DNA from: Castellaniella sp049671645
GTDB taxonomy: Bacteria; Pseudomonadota; Gammaproteobacteria; Burkholderiales; Burkholderiaceae_B
NCBI RefSeq assembly: GCF_049671645.1
Contig: NZ_JBATVG010000008.1
Span: 62,001-126,000 of the forward strand
Direction of reading: 5' to 3'
Length of the DNA stretch: 64,000 bases
Shown: piece after piece, positions 1 through 8,750 of the stretch
How positions within the stretch are numbered: the stretch's first letter is position 1
How the letters are laid out: each line of letters begins with the position of its first letter
Notes under the pieces: model-generated
Databases searched by the model: none
What the model was told of the DNA's origin: nothing
Seen by the model: only the letters and a program-made list of their open reading frames with translations
Translations under genes and position numbers: made by a program

Positions 1-767
1 AGGGCCTCGAAGGTCTGGCGGGGCATGGCGGAGATGCCGAACACGAGGATGCGGCGCGGCAAACCGGCGGGACGGTCCGCCGCATCGGCCGCCAGCACCT
101 TGGACATGAAGGATTCATGGATGGCGGCGCGGCCGACGAGGCCCGCGCGGCCATCGGCCGCACCGGCCTGGGCGCCCAGGTCGTCGAGCAAAGCGCGCCA
201 CAGGTGGGCCTGCCAGGCCTGCGTGGCGGGCAATTCCCGCATCTCGCCCCGGCCATCGGGCAATACGGCGCGGCCTTCGGACCAGGCTTGCAGCCAATCG
301 GCCCGATAGACCTGATATTGATCGAACAGATCCGCCAGCCGGCCGGCCAGTTGATACCGCTTGCGCACGTCGGTGTCATCGGCCAGGAACTGCTGCAACA
401 CGGCATATTCAGGCCGATCCAGCACGGCCGGCAACAAGCGCATCAGGCGCCAGACCAGAGCGTCCTTGTCCAGGGGAGAGTCTTCGGGCACCGCGCCGGC
501 CCCCAGCACGCTGCGGTAGGCCTGCCACATGAAACGCGAGGGCAGCAGGAAATCCAGGGCCGCCGCGACACCGCCATGCTCGTCCCGGGCCAGCGCCAGG
601 CGCAGCCATTGGGCGATGCCGTTGCTGTGGACCAGCAGGCATTCGTTTTCCAGCGGGGCCAGCGGACTATGCCGCATCCAGGCCACCAGGACATCGCGCA
701 ACTGTTCGGCCCGGTTGCCATGCACCAGCACCAGACCTGGCATCAGTTCCGCAGCCGGTTCCCGCAT
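1..767 (-). CDS. recC: RecC, exodeoxyribonuclease V gamma subunit (3' part cut by window edge)
   Basis: RecC is the Chi-recognising subunit of the RecBCD helicase-nuclease that processes double-strand DNA breaks. About 255 N-terminal residues are visible and the gene runs off the left edge. They follow E. coli RecC closely: an opening segment around VHGNRAEQLRDVLVAW, then NECLLVHSNGIAQWLRLALA, DFLLPSRFMWQAYRSVLG, and AGRLADLFDQYQVYRADWLQ. The ATG at 767 is preceded by GGGAGG, which sets the start. The gene diverges from the YggS gene across 128 bases. recB and recD would be expected further left, outside the window. The identification rests on similarity recalled for the family and is strong. 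Confidence 0.9.
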   Translation of the reverse strand, partial: MREPAAELMPGLVLVHGNRAEQLRDVLVAWMRHSPLAPLENECLLVHSNGIAQWLRLALARDEHGGVAAALDFLLPSRFMWQAYRSVLGAGAVPEDSPLDKDALVWRLMRLLPAVLDRPEYAVLQQFLADDTDVRKRYQLAGRLADLFDQYQVYRADWLQAWSEGRAVLPDGRGEMRELPATQAWQAHLWRALLDDLGAQAGAADGRAGLVGRAAIHESFMSKVLAADAADRPAGLPRRILVFGISAMPRQTFEA

Positions 768-895
768 TCGCACCTCCCGTCCTCAACAGCAGCATGATAC
801 GGGATCCGCGCCGCAAATCCAGTTGCCCGCCCAGACCCCGTTGGCAATTGCGGGTATCCTTGACAGGTTTCGTATCGTACGCCCCGAGGCTGTCC

Positions 896-1681
896 ATGAG
901 CGCAGTTCCCCCGATCCGTCCGGCTTACCAGACGGCATCCTCCCAAGCGGAAATCCAGGCCAACCTGGCCGACATCCGGCACAGGATCGCTGCAGCCTGC
1001 GCCCGCGCCGGCCGCGACGCCGCCGACGTGCGGCTGCTGCCAGTCAGCAAAACCGTGGACGAATCCCGCATCCGCATGGCCTATGCGGCCGGCTGCCGGC
1101 TGCTGGGCGAAAACAAGGTGCAGGAAGCCTACGGCAAATGGGAAACCATGAACGACCTGACGGACCTGCATTGGGCCGTCATCGGCCACCTGCAGACCAA
1201 CAAGGCCAAATTCGTGGCCCGGTTCGCGCAGGAATTCCAGGCCCTGGACAATCTGCGCGTCGCCGAGGCCCTGGACCGCAAGCTGCAGGAAGAGGGCCGC
1301 AGCCTGGACGTCTTCGTGCAGGTGAACACGTCGGACGAGGACAGCAAATTCGGCCTGCCCCCCGATCAGGTGCTGGATTTCGCCCGCGCCCTGCCCGCCT
1401 ACGGCAGCCTGCGGGTGCGCGGTCTGATGACGCTGGCGCTGTTCTCCTCCGACGAGAACCACGTGCGCCCCTGCTTCGTGCTGTTGCGTGATCTGCGCGA
1501 CCGGCTGCGCCAGGACGCGCCCCAGGGCGACGCCTTCGCCGAACTGTCGATGGGCATGTCGGGGGACTTCGAATGGGCCATCGAGGAAGGCGCCACCACC
1601 GTGCGCGTGGGCCAGGCGATCTTCGGCTCCCGGGCGCTGCCCGACAGCTACTATTGGCCCGAAGGCGCCCAGGCGAAATGA
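896..1681 (+). CDS. YggS/PROSC-family pyridoxal-phosphate homeostasis protein
   Basis: This 261-residue protein belongs to the YggS (PLPBP) family, single-domain PLP-binding TIM barrels that buffer vitamin B6 and have no known catalytic reaction. The PLP lysine lies in LLPVSKTVDESR, followed by the family segment LLGENKVQEAYGK, the HWAVIGHLQTNKAKF block and the C-terminal LSMGMSGDFEWAIEEGATTV phosphate-binding region. I chose the ATG at 896 because the N-terminal helix begins just after it; the reading frame is open further upstream, but that stretch has no family similarity. The gene stands alone, diverging from recC. Confidence 0.92.
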   Translation: MSAVPPIRPAYQTASSQAEIQANLADIRHRIAAACARAGRDAADVRLLPVSKTVDESRIRMAYAAGCRLLGENKVQEAYGKWETMNDLTDLHWAVIGHLQTNKAKFVARFAQEFQALDNLRVAEALDRKLQEEGRSLDVFVQVNTSDEDSKFGLPPDQVLDFARALPAYGSLRVRGLMTLALFSSDENHVRPCFVLLRDLRDRLRQDAPQGDAFAELSMGMSGDFEWAIEEGATTVRVGQAIFGSRALPDSYYWPEGAQAK

Positions 1682-1851
1682 GCGGCCGCGCGGCCGGCTG
1701 ATCCGCGCCGCGCCGGGCTTCGCCTCGGCCCCAGGGCTCCGGGAGGATTCATACTTTTTTCACATTTCGTCCACGGTTGCGCCGCAGTCCGTCCGTAATC
1801 TGTACCCATCGCCGCACCACTTCGGTCCGGCTCATCAGAAGGACACCGACT

Positions 1852-2346
1852 ATGACGATCCACGCTCCCCGCTCTCTTTCCGCCCTGGCTCTGGCGGCCG
1901 CCATCATCGCCGCGCCGCTGGCCGCCAGCGCGGCCCCCGGCCCGCAACCCGAAGGCATGCGCGCCCACCAATGGGCCGGCCACCAAGACCACCAGATGCG
2001 CGGGCGCCACGGCGACCGCTGGCTGCGCGGCCTGGACCTCAGCCAGGACCAGCAGGACCAGATCTTCAAGATCCGCCACGACCAGGAACAGGCCGTCTAT
2101 GACCAGAAAAAGGTCCTGAAGGCGGCCGCCGGCACGCTGCGCGATGTGGGCCGCGCCGATTCCTTCGACGCCGCCAAGGCCAAGCAGGCCGCCGACGCCT
2201 TGGGCCAGGCCCAAGGCCAACTGGCCCTGCTGAGGGCGCAGTCCATGGCGCAGATCCGCGCCGTGTTGACGCCGGAACAGCGGCAGAAACTGGCGGAACG
2301 CCATCAGCGCAAGGACAAGGGCGAAGCCAAAACGACGAAATCCTGA
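1852..2346 (+). CDS. Periplasmic Spy/CpxP-like LTXXQ protein
   Basis: This is a 164-residue exported protein. A signal peptide covers about residues 1-27 (hydrophobic LSALALAAAIIAAPLAASA, cleavage after ASA). The mature part is helical and charged, with the two LTXXQ-type repeats of the Spy/CpxP family: LSQDQQDQIFKIRHD and LTPEQRQKLAERH. Spy is an ATP-independent periplasmic chaperone and CpxP a periplasmic stress inhibitor; which role applies here is open. An AAGGA ribosome-binding site lies about 7 bases before the ATG. The gene is monocistronic and ends at an intrinsic terminator. BaeSR, which controls spy in E. coli, is encoded 2.5 kb away. Confidence 0.8.
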   Translation: MTIHAPRSLSALALAAAIIAAPLAASAAPGPQPEGMRAHQWAGHQDHQMRGRHGDRWLRGLDLSQDQQDQIFKIRHDQEQAVYDQKKVLKAAAGTLRDVGRADSFDAAKAKQAADALGQAQGQLALLRAQSMAQIRAVLTPEQRQKLAERHQRKDKGEAKTTKS

Positions 2347-2372
2347 TCGTCCGCGCGCCGTTTTGCACTGCG

Positions 2373-2395
2373 AAGGCCCCTCCGGGGGCCTTTTT
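2373..2395 (+). terminator. Intrinsic terminator of the Spy-like gene
   Basis: AAGGCCCC pairs with GGGGCCTT (2373-2380 with 2385-2392) around a TCCG loop and runs into TTTTT. It lies 26 bases after the stop codon of the Spy-like gene. Confidence 0.85.
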
Positions 2396-2479
2396 CGTGC
2401 GGTTGCAAGCACCAGGGCGAACACTGCGGACCGCCTTGGCTTGTCCACCTCGCCGCTTGCAAACGGCTAGGATTCGTCA

Positions 2480-2514
2480 GGCACCTGGCAGTCCGCGGTG
2501 GACTGCCAGGTGCC
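2480..2514. repeat. Perfect 15-bp inverted repeat between convergent genes
   Basis: GGCACCTGGCAGTCC (2480-2494) is perfectly complementary to 2500-2514 across a 5-base loop. It sits 5 bases past the stop of the NlpC/P60 gene. It may end that transcript, but no T-tract follows on the minus strand. Confidence 0.75.
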
Positions 2515-2519
2515 CGGCC

Positions 2520-3047
2520 TCATCCGCTGAACAAAGTCCCCACCGACTGGAAATGCTTGCGGTAATAGGGACTATCCAGGGAGTCGATGCGTACCTGCCC
2601 CCCCGACGAAGGGGCATTGATGAACCGTCCATCGCCCAGGTAGATGCCCATGTGGGAATTGGGCTGACCCAGCGTATCGAAGAACACCAGATCGCCCGGC
2701 TGCAGCCTGCTGTGGGAAACCGGCCGGCTCAGCTGCGCGATCTGGTCGGTATTGTGCGGCAGCGCCGTATGCGTCGCCGTGGCGAACACGTATTTGACCA
2801 GGCCGCTGCAATCGAAGCCCCGAGCAGGACGGGCGCTGCCGTAGCGATATTGGGTATCCAGCAAGCTGAGCGCCGTCATCACGACTTCGGTGCGTTGAGC
2901 CGGATCGATGGGCGCCAGCGTCCGGGCGGTGCGCCCTGGTCCGGCAGGCCCGGCGCAGGCCGCCAGGATGGCTGTCAGCCCCATCACCAGCCACAGGCGC
3001 GATGCGGCTGGCAGCCGCGCCACGGCCTGTCGCAATGGACGCGACAT
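2520..3047 (-). CDS. NlpC/P60-family cell-wall peptidase, lipoprotein
   Basis: This 175-residue lipoprotein has an NlpC/P60 cysteine peptidase domain, the type that cleaves peptidoglycan stem peptides. A lipobox ILAAC at about residues 25-29 predicts outer-membrane anchoring. The catalytic cysteine is in FDCSGLVKYVF and the catalytic histidine in SHMGIYLGDG. The third polar position, His in E. coli Spr (MepS), reads Asn here (RFINAPSSGG). I chose the ATG at 3047 because it places the signal peptide correctly; the frame is open further upstream without a better start, and the ribosome-binding site is weak. It diverges from tsdB and converges on the Spy-like gene. Confidence 0.88.
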   Translation of the reverse strand: MSRPLRQAVARLPAASRLWLVMGLTAILAACAGPAGPGRTARTLAPIDPAQRTEVVMTALSLLDTQYRYGSARPARGFDCSGLVKYVFATATHTALPHNTDQIAQLSRPVSHSRLQPGDLVFFDTLGQPNSHMGIYLGDGRFINAPSSGGQVRIDSLDSPYYRKHFQSVGTLFSG

Positions 3048-3063
3048 CCCGATCAGACGCTGC

Positions 3064-3092
3064 TTAATAACAAAAATGTCCATGCTTATAAT
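3064..3092 (+). promoter_or_regulatory. Candidate sigma-70 promoter of tsdBA
   Basis: A perfect -10 TATAAT (3087-3092) has a 4/6 match TTAATA (3064-3069) 17 bases upstream. It lies 44 bases before the tsdB start, in the divergent interval with the NlpC/P60 gene. Confidence 0.6.
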
Positions 3093-3135
3093 GTGGAGAC
3101 ATATCGGACACCCCATACAACACCGAGGAAGCAGC

Positions 3136-3843
3136 ATGAATACACGCCACGGACCCAGGCCAGCCCTGGGATGGAAGTCCCTCTTGGCAGGTTGCCTGAC
3201 TTTATCCGCCTTGTCCACTGCCCAGGCCGACGCGCTGCTGGACCAGGGCAAACAGATCTATACCCAGGGCATCGAAGGCGTCCCGGCCTGCCTGGCCTGT
3301 CACGGCGCGCAGGGCGAAGGCTCCACAGCCGCCAATTTCCCCTACCTGGCGGGCCAGAGCGCCGCCTACCTGCAGGAGCAACTGCAGTCACTGGCCGATG
3401 GCGGCCGGCAAAACGCCATCATGAAGCCGATTGCCTCGGCGCTCTCGGCCCAGCAGCGACAGGCCGTGACGGCCTATGTCGTGTCTCTGCCCCGCCCCTG
3501 GGACCCGGTCAAGCTATCCGCGCTGGCCCAGACCTACCCCGATGCCAAAGATGCCGGCGCCTGGCTGGCCAATCGCGGCGACTGGTCCAGGCAAGTGCCC
3601 GCCTGTACCCAATGCCACGCCGCGGGCGGCGTGGGCGTGGGCGAACACTTTCCAGCCATCGCGGGCCTGAGCAAGACCTATATCGTCGAGCAATTCAAGC
3701 TCTGGCGCCAGGGGCAGCGCCCCAACGGGCCAGGCGAACTGATGGGCGACATCGCCAAACGGCTGGATGACGCGCAGATCGATGCCGTCGCCACCTATTT
3801 CGCCGGTCTTCCCCAGGCCGCCGCCACCGGAGCCCAACCATGA
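3136..3843 (+). CDS. tsdB: Diheme c4-type cytochrome, TsdB-like electron acceptor
   Basis: A 235-residue exported cytochrome c: signal peptide at about 1-31 (LLAGCLTLSALSTAQA), then two similar cytochrome domains with CLACH (C52, C55, H56) and CTQCH (C157, C160, H161). The two-domain layout is that of cytochrome c4, the family that contains TsdB, which takes electrons from thiosulfate dehydrogenase TsdA. It overlaps tsdA by 4 bases (ATGA), so the two are translationally coupled. GAGGA lies 8 bases before the ATG. Without the neighbour it could only be called a c4-type cytochrome; the pairing makes TsdB likely. Confidence 0.82.
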   Translation: MNTRHGPRPALGWKSLLAGCLTLSALSTAQADALLDQGKQIYTQGIEGVPACLACHGAQGEGSTAANFPYLAGQSAAYLQEQLQSLADGGRQNAIMKPIASALSAQQRQAVTAYVVSLPRPWDPVKLSALAQTYPDAKDAGAWLANRGDWSRQVPACTQCHAAGGVGVGEHFPAIAGLSKTYIVEQFKLWRQGQRPNGPGELMGDIAKRLDDAQIDAVATYFAGLPQAAATGAQP

Positions 3844-4772
3844 AACCGACGCCTCTTTGCCTGCGGGCCGCAAGCGTTCTGGCCGGCCTCGCCCTCCTGG
3901 CCCTCCAGCCCGTCCATGCGGCCGCCCCCGCGCCGCAATTCACACCGCCGCCCGCCGATACGATTCCCGATGGACCTTTCGGCGACGCCGTGCGGCGCGG
4001 CCAGGACATCTTCCTGCACACCGGGAAATTCGCCGCGGACTATGTCGGCAATTCTCTGAACTGCTCCAGCTGCCACATGGACGCGGGCCGCCAGGCGGGC
4101 GCCTCCCCCCTGTGGGCCGCCTATGTGCTGTACCCCGCATACCGCTCGAAAAACGGTCACGTCAATACGCTGGCCGAACGCCTGCAAGGCTGTTTCCAAT
4201 TCAGCATGAACGGCAAGATGCCGCCTGCGGACGGCGACGCCATCGTCGATCTGGAAAGCTATATGTACTGGATGGCCCAGGGCGCCCCTACCGGAGTCAA
4301 GCTGGCCGGACAAGGCTTCCCGGCGCTGGCCGATCCGGCCCAGCCGGCGGACTATGTGCGCGGCCAGAAAGTCTTTGAACAACAGTGCGCCCTGTGCCAT
4401 GGCGCGCAAGGCCAGGGCCAGCACGATGTCACCGGCCGCATGGTCTTCCCCGCCCTGTGGGGGGATGATTCCTTCAACTGGGGCGCCGGCATGCATTCCA
4501 TCAGCACGGCGGCCGCCTTCATCCACGCCAACATGCCGCTCAGCCAAGGCGGCAGTCTCAGCGAGCAGCAGGCCTGGGACGTGGCGTATTTCATGAACGC
4601 CCACGAACGCCCCCAGGACCCGCGCTACAAGGGCGACCTGCAGGCCACGATCAAGGATCACCACGGCGGCAAGAACGACCTGTACGGCCAGAAGGTGAAC
4701 GGCACAGTGCTGGGGGCGCAATCCACTGCGGCCGGCGGCCGCCTGACGGGACACGGCGCCAAAGCCATGTAA
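3840..4772 (+). CDS. tsdA: Thiosulfate dehydrogenase TsdA (diheme cytochrome c)
   Basis: TsdA oxidises two thiosulfates to tetrathionate in the periplasm. The 310-residue protein has a signal peptide (about 1-27), a first heme site CSSCH (C75, C78, H79), the family block QAGASPLWAAYVLYPAYR, and a second heme site CALCH (C183, C186, H187). Cys118 in RLQGCFQFSMNGK is 43 residues after the first heme cysteine. That matches the spacing recalled for the unusual cysteine heme ligand of Allochromatium TsdA. With tsdB it suggests thiosulfate as an auxiliary electron donor or a tetrathionate-forming detoxification route. Confidence 0.88.
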   Translation: MKPTPLCLRAASVLAGLALLALQPVHAAAPAPQFTPPPADTIPDGPFGDAVRRGQDIFLHTGKFAADYVGNSLNCSSCHMDAGRQAGASPLWAAYVLYPAYRSKNGHVNTLAERLQGCFQFSMNGKMPPADGDAIVDLESYMYWMAQGAPTGVKLAGQGFPALADPAQPADYVRGQKVFEQQCALCHGAQGQGQHDVTGRMVFPALWGDDSFNWGAGMHSISTAAAFIHANMPLSQGGSLSEQQAWDVAYFMNAHERPQDPRYKGDLQATIKDHHGGKNDLYGQKVNGTVLGAQSTAAGGRLTGHGAKAM

Positions 4773-4788
4773 TCACGCGCCCGGCCCG

Positions 4789-4812
4789 GCCCCCGACCCG
4801 ATCTCCGGGGGC
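4789..4812. terminator. Hairpin between convergent tsdA and baeR
   Basis: GCCCCCG (4789-4795) pairs with CGGGGGC (4806-4812). It lies in the 49-base gap between two stop codons. No T-tract follows on either side, so terminator activity is a guess. Confidence 0.4.
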
Positions 4813-4821
4813 TGTGGCGCG

Positions 4822-5505
4822 TCATGGGGCGTCGACAGGCAGATCCAGCCGGTAGCCGACGCCGTACACGGACCGGATCAGGTCATCATCGGGCCGCACA
4901 TCGGCCAGCTTGCGGCGCAAGTTCTTCACATGGCTGTCCACAGTGCGGTCGGTGACGACCCGATGATCATCGTACAAGCCGTCCAGCACCTGGTCGCGGG
5001 TGAAGATCCGCCCCGGCTGGCTGGCCAACAAGGCCAACAGGCGGAATTCGACCGGCGTCAGGTCCAGGGCCACGCCATCCAGGCGCGCCTGCCAGGCATC
5101 GACCTGGACCACCAGGCCGGACGTCTGCGTCTGCGCCGCAGGCGGCGCATCGAACCGCCGCAGCACGGCCCGCACCCGGGCCACGACCTCGCGGGGGCTG
5201 TAGGGCTTGCAGATGTAGTCGTCGGCGCCCAGTTCCAGGCCCAGCAGGCGGTCGATTTCCTCGGTGCGAGCCGTCACCATGATCACCGGAATGCGGGTCT
5301 TGGCGCGAATGTCCCGGCAGACGTCCAGGCCGTCGCGTCCGGGCAGCATCAGATCCAGCAATACCAGATCGGGCGCCCATTCCATCACCGCATCCATGAC
5401 CTGCAAACCGTTGTCCACCCAGCGGACGGCATAGCCGGCCGCCTCCAGATACGCGCGCAGGACTTCAGCCAGTTTGGGCTCATCTTCGACGACAAGAATA
5501 TTCAT
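4822..5505 (-). CDS. baeR: BaeR-type OmpR-family response regulator
   Basis: A 227-residue DNA-binding response regulator. The receiver domain has its acidic pocket at E7-D8 and the phosphorylated Asp at D51 (LVLLDLMLPGRDGL). The block IDRLLGLELGADDYICKPYSPREVVARV is close to E. coli BaeR. A winged-helix OmpR domain follows (LTPVEFRLLALL; VVTDRTVDSHVKNLRRKL). BaeSR responds to envelope stress and controls exporters and spy. It overlaps baeS by 4 bases (ATGA at 5502-5505) and lies downstream of it in one operon. Confidence 0.88.
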   Translation of the reverse strand: MNILVVEDEPKLAEVLRAYLEAAGYAVRWVDNGLQVMDAVMEWAPDLVLLDLMLPGRDGLDVCRDIRAKTRIPVIMVTARTEEIDRLLGLELGADDYICKPYSPREVVARVRAVLRRFDAPPAAQTQTSGLVVQVDAWQARLDGVALDLTPVEFRLLALLASQPGRIFTRDQVLDGLYDDHRVVTDRTVDSHVKNLRRKLADVRPDDDLIRSVYGVGYRLDLPVDAP

Positions 5506-6896
5506 GCGGTTTCCTCGGTCATGTCATTGGCCGGCCAGTGGATCCGGATGGCCAGGCCGCCCAGATCGGACGCCGACGCGCTGATCCGCCCATCGTGCGC
5601 TTGCACGATATGCCGGCAGATCGCCAGCCCCAGGCCTGCGCCGCCATGCTGGCGGCTGCGCGAAGCCTCGGCCCGGTAGAGGCGTTCAAACAGCCTGGGC
5701 AGATGCTCGGCGGCGACCCCGGGGGCCGTATCGGCGACCTCCAACAACAGGTCCCCCTCCTGACGACCCGCCCGCACCCGCACCCGGCCGGGACGGTCGG
5801 TATAGCGCAAACTGTTTTCCAGCAGATTGCCCACCAGCTGCGACAGGCGCCGGACATCGCCCCGCAGGCGCAGCCCCGGGGCCACCTGCACGTCCAGCGC
5901 CAGGCCGTGGCGATCGAAACGATCCCTCACGGCATCCACGGCCTGCGACACCACCGCCCCCAGATCGACGATTTCCATGTGGTACGTCAGGGCTCCGGCA
6001 TCGGCCAGCGATAATTCATACAAATCGTTGATCAGTTCGCTGAGCTGGCCGACTTCATGCGCCAACGAAGACAGCGCCGCCTGATCCAGGGGCCTGAGGC
6101 CGTCCTGAAGCGCTTCGATCTCGCCGCGCAACACCGACAGCGGCGTGCGCAATTCGTGCGAAACGTCGGCCATCAATTCACGTCGCCATTGCTCATGGCG
6201 CTCCAGGCTATGGGCCAGCCGGTTGAAATCCCGGGCCAGGCGGCCCAGTTCGTCGAGCGCCCCTACCCGCACGCGCGTCCGATAATCGCCGCCGGCCAGC
6301 CGGTGGGTGGCCTGGGCCAGGCGCCGCACCGGCACCAGCAGAATCCTGGCCAGCAGCAGGCTGACCAGGGCCGCCAGCAGCACGGACAGGCCGACGATCA
6401 CCCAGGTCGCCCGCAATTGCCTGGCCTGGAACTGCTGATCGATGTCGTCGTTGACCACGCGGGGCATGAACGGCGGCGTCAACAGCCACCCCACGGTCCG
6501 CCCCTGAGCCACGATCGGGACACGGCGCAGGCCGCGCGCGCCGGCATCGGCCGGCACCCGGGGCCCCGCCAGCCAGTCGCCCTGGCCGTCCACCAGCGTC
6601 ACCCGAAGCGGAGGCTCGCCGTGGCCGCGATCCTCGGGCAGGTCGCGTCGCGACAGCCTGAGGCTGCGCCACCAGCGGCCATGGCGGTCCGCCAGAAACT
6701 CCCAACTGCCCGATTCCGCATAATCCGTCGCCAGCAACTGGGCCAGCGCGTCCAGGCGCTGGTGTTCGCGTTCCTGGACATAATCGTCGAAGCCGCTGTC
6801 AAAACTGACCCGCACCGCAACGCCCATGGCCAGCGCCACGACGATGCAGCTTGCCAGAATCGCCAGAAACAACTTGAAGGTGATACTGGATCGCAC
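5502..6896 (-). CDS. baeS: BaeS-type sensor histidine kinase
   Basis: A 464-residue membrane kinase that would phosphorylate BaeR. It has a first transmembrane helix at about 9-30, a periplasmic sensor region of about 130 residues, a second helix at about 164-187, a HAMP segment, the phospho-accepting H247 in DVSHELRTPLSVLRGEI, and an ATPase domain with the N box (VGNLLENSLRYT) and G boxes (HGGAGLGLAICRHIV). The start is a GTG at 6896 preceded by GGAG. It diverges from the ABC exporter genes across 55 bases, so the system may control them. Confidence 0.87.
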   Translation of the reverse strand: MRSSITFKLFLAILASCIVVALAMGVAVRVSFDSGFDDYVQEREHQRLDALAQLLATDYAESGSWEFLADRHGRWWRSLRLSRRDLPEDRGHGEPPLRVTLVDGQGDWLAGPRVPADAGARGLRRVPIVAQGRTVGWLLTPPFMPRVVNDDIDQQFQARQLRATWVIVGLSVLLAALVSLLLARILLVPVRRLAQATHRLAGGDYRTRVRVGALDELGRLARDFNRLAHSLERHEQWRRELMADVSHELRTPLSVLRGEIEALQDGLRPLDQAALSSLAHEVGQLSELINDLYELSLADAGALTYHMEIVDLGAVVSQAVDAVRDRFDRHGLALDVQVAPGLRLRGDVRRLSQLVGNLLENSLRYTDRPGRVRVRAGRQEGDLLLEVADTAPGVAAEHLPRLFERLYRAEASRSRQHGGAGLGLAICRHIVQAHDGRISASASDLGGLAIRIHWPANDMTEETA

Positions 6897-6951
6897 TGAT
6901 TTCTCCGCTCATCCGGGTTACGCTAGGGAGTTTTCGACATTCCTTCGCATC

Positions 6952-7913
<962 letters not shown>

Positions 7914-7917
<4 letters not shown>

Positions 7918-8675
7918 ACTGGCCTGCCATCTATGCCATCTATCGTTTCGAGATGGCCCGCACCGGACGCACCCTGATGCAAAGCATCATCGCGCCGGTG
8001 ATCTCGACCTCTCTGTATTTCGTAGTGTTCGGCACGGCCATCGGATCGCGCATCCAGCAGGTGGGCGACGTCAGCTACGGGGCCTTCATCGTGCCCGGGC
8101 TCATCATGCTGTCACTGCTGACCCACAGCATCTCGAATGCGGCCTTCGGCATCTATTTTCCGAAGTTCACCGGGACCATCTACGAGATCCTGTCCGCCCC
8201 CATGTCGTATCTGGACATCCTGCTGGGCTACGTCGGGGCGGCCGCCACGAAATCCATCATTCTGGGGGTCATCATCCTGGCGACAGCCACGCTGTTCGTG
8301 CCGCTGCGCATCGACCATCCCCTGGCGATGCTGGCCTTCATGGTGCTGACGGCATTCACGTTCAGCCTGCTGGGGTTCATCATCGGCATCTGGGCCGACA
8401 ATTTTGAAAAACTGCAATTCGTGCCGCTGCTGATCGTCACGCCCCTGACCTTCCTGGGCGGCAGTTTCTACTCCATCGACATGCTGCCTCCCTTTTGGCA
8501 GCAGGTCACGCTGCTGAACCCGGTGGTGTACCTGGTCAGCGGCTTTCGCTGGAGTTTTTTCGGCCTGGCCGACGTCAATATCTGGCTGAGCCTGGGGATG
8601 ACGTCGTTGTTCCTGGCAGCCTGCCTGGCCATCGTCGCCTGGATCTTTCGCACCGGCTACCGGCTGCGGCCCTGA
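7914..8675 (+). CDS. ABC-2 type exporter permease (YadH-like)
   Basis: A 253-residue integral membrane protein of the ABC-2 permease family with about six hydrophobic helices. Family markers are the re-entrant region PKFTGTIYEILSAPMSYLDILLGY and the loop PLTFLGGSFYSIDMLPPFWQ followed by LLNPVVYLVSGFRW, both close to E. coli YadH. It forms the membrane half of the transporter encoded with the preceding ATPase, to which it is translationally coupled. Confidence 0.88.
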
Positions 8676-8713
8676 ACCGCCCGGCCCGCGGATCGCGAGA
8701 CCGGCGTGCCGCC

Positions 8714-8731
8714 CGGCCGGAAGACCGGCCG
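8714..8731. terminator. GC-rich hairpin between convergent genes
   Basis: CGGCCGG (8714-8720) pairs with CCGGCCG (8725-8731) around an AAGA loop. It lies between the exporter permease stop and the aminotransferase stop. It has no T-tract, so terminator function is tentative. Confidence 0.45.
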
Positions 8732-8750
8732 AGGCAGGACAGGGGCGGGC

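Noticed and set aside
860..878. TTGACA at 860-865 upstream of the YggS gene
   Set aside because: No -10 element lies 16-18 bases downstream, so it is not called a promoter.
1682..1851. The 170-base gap before the Spy-like gene, examined for a BaeR or CpxR box
   Set aside because: I see no convincing tandem GTAAA-type or BaeR-like repeat by eye.
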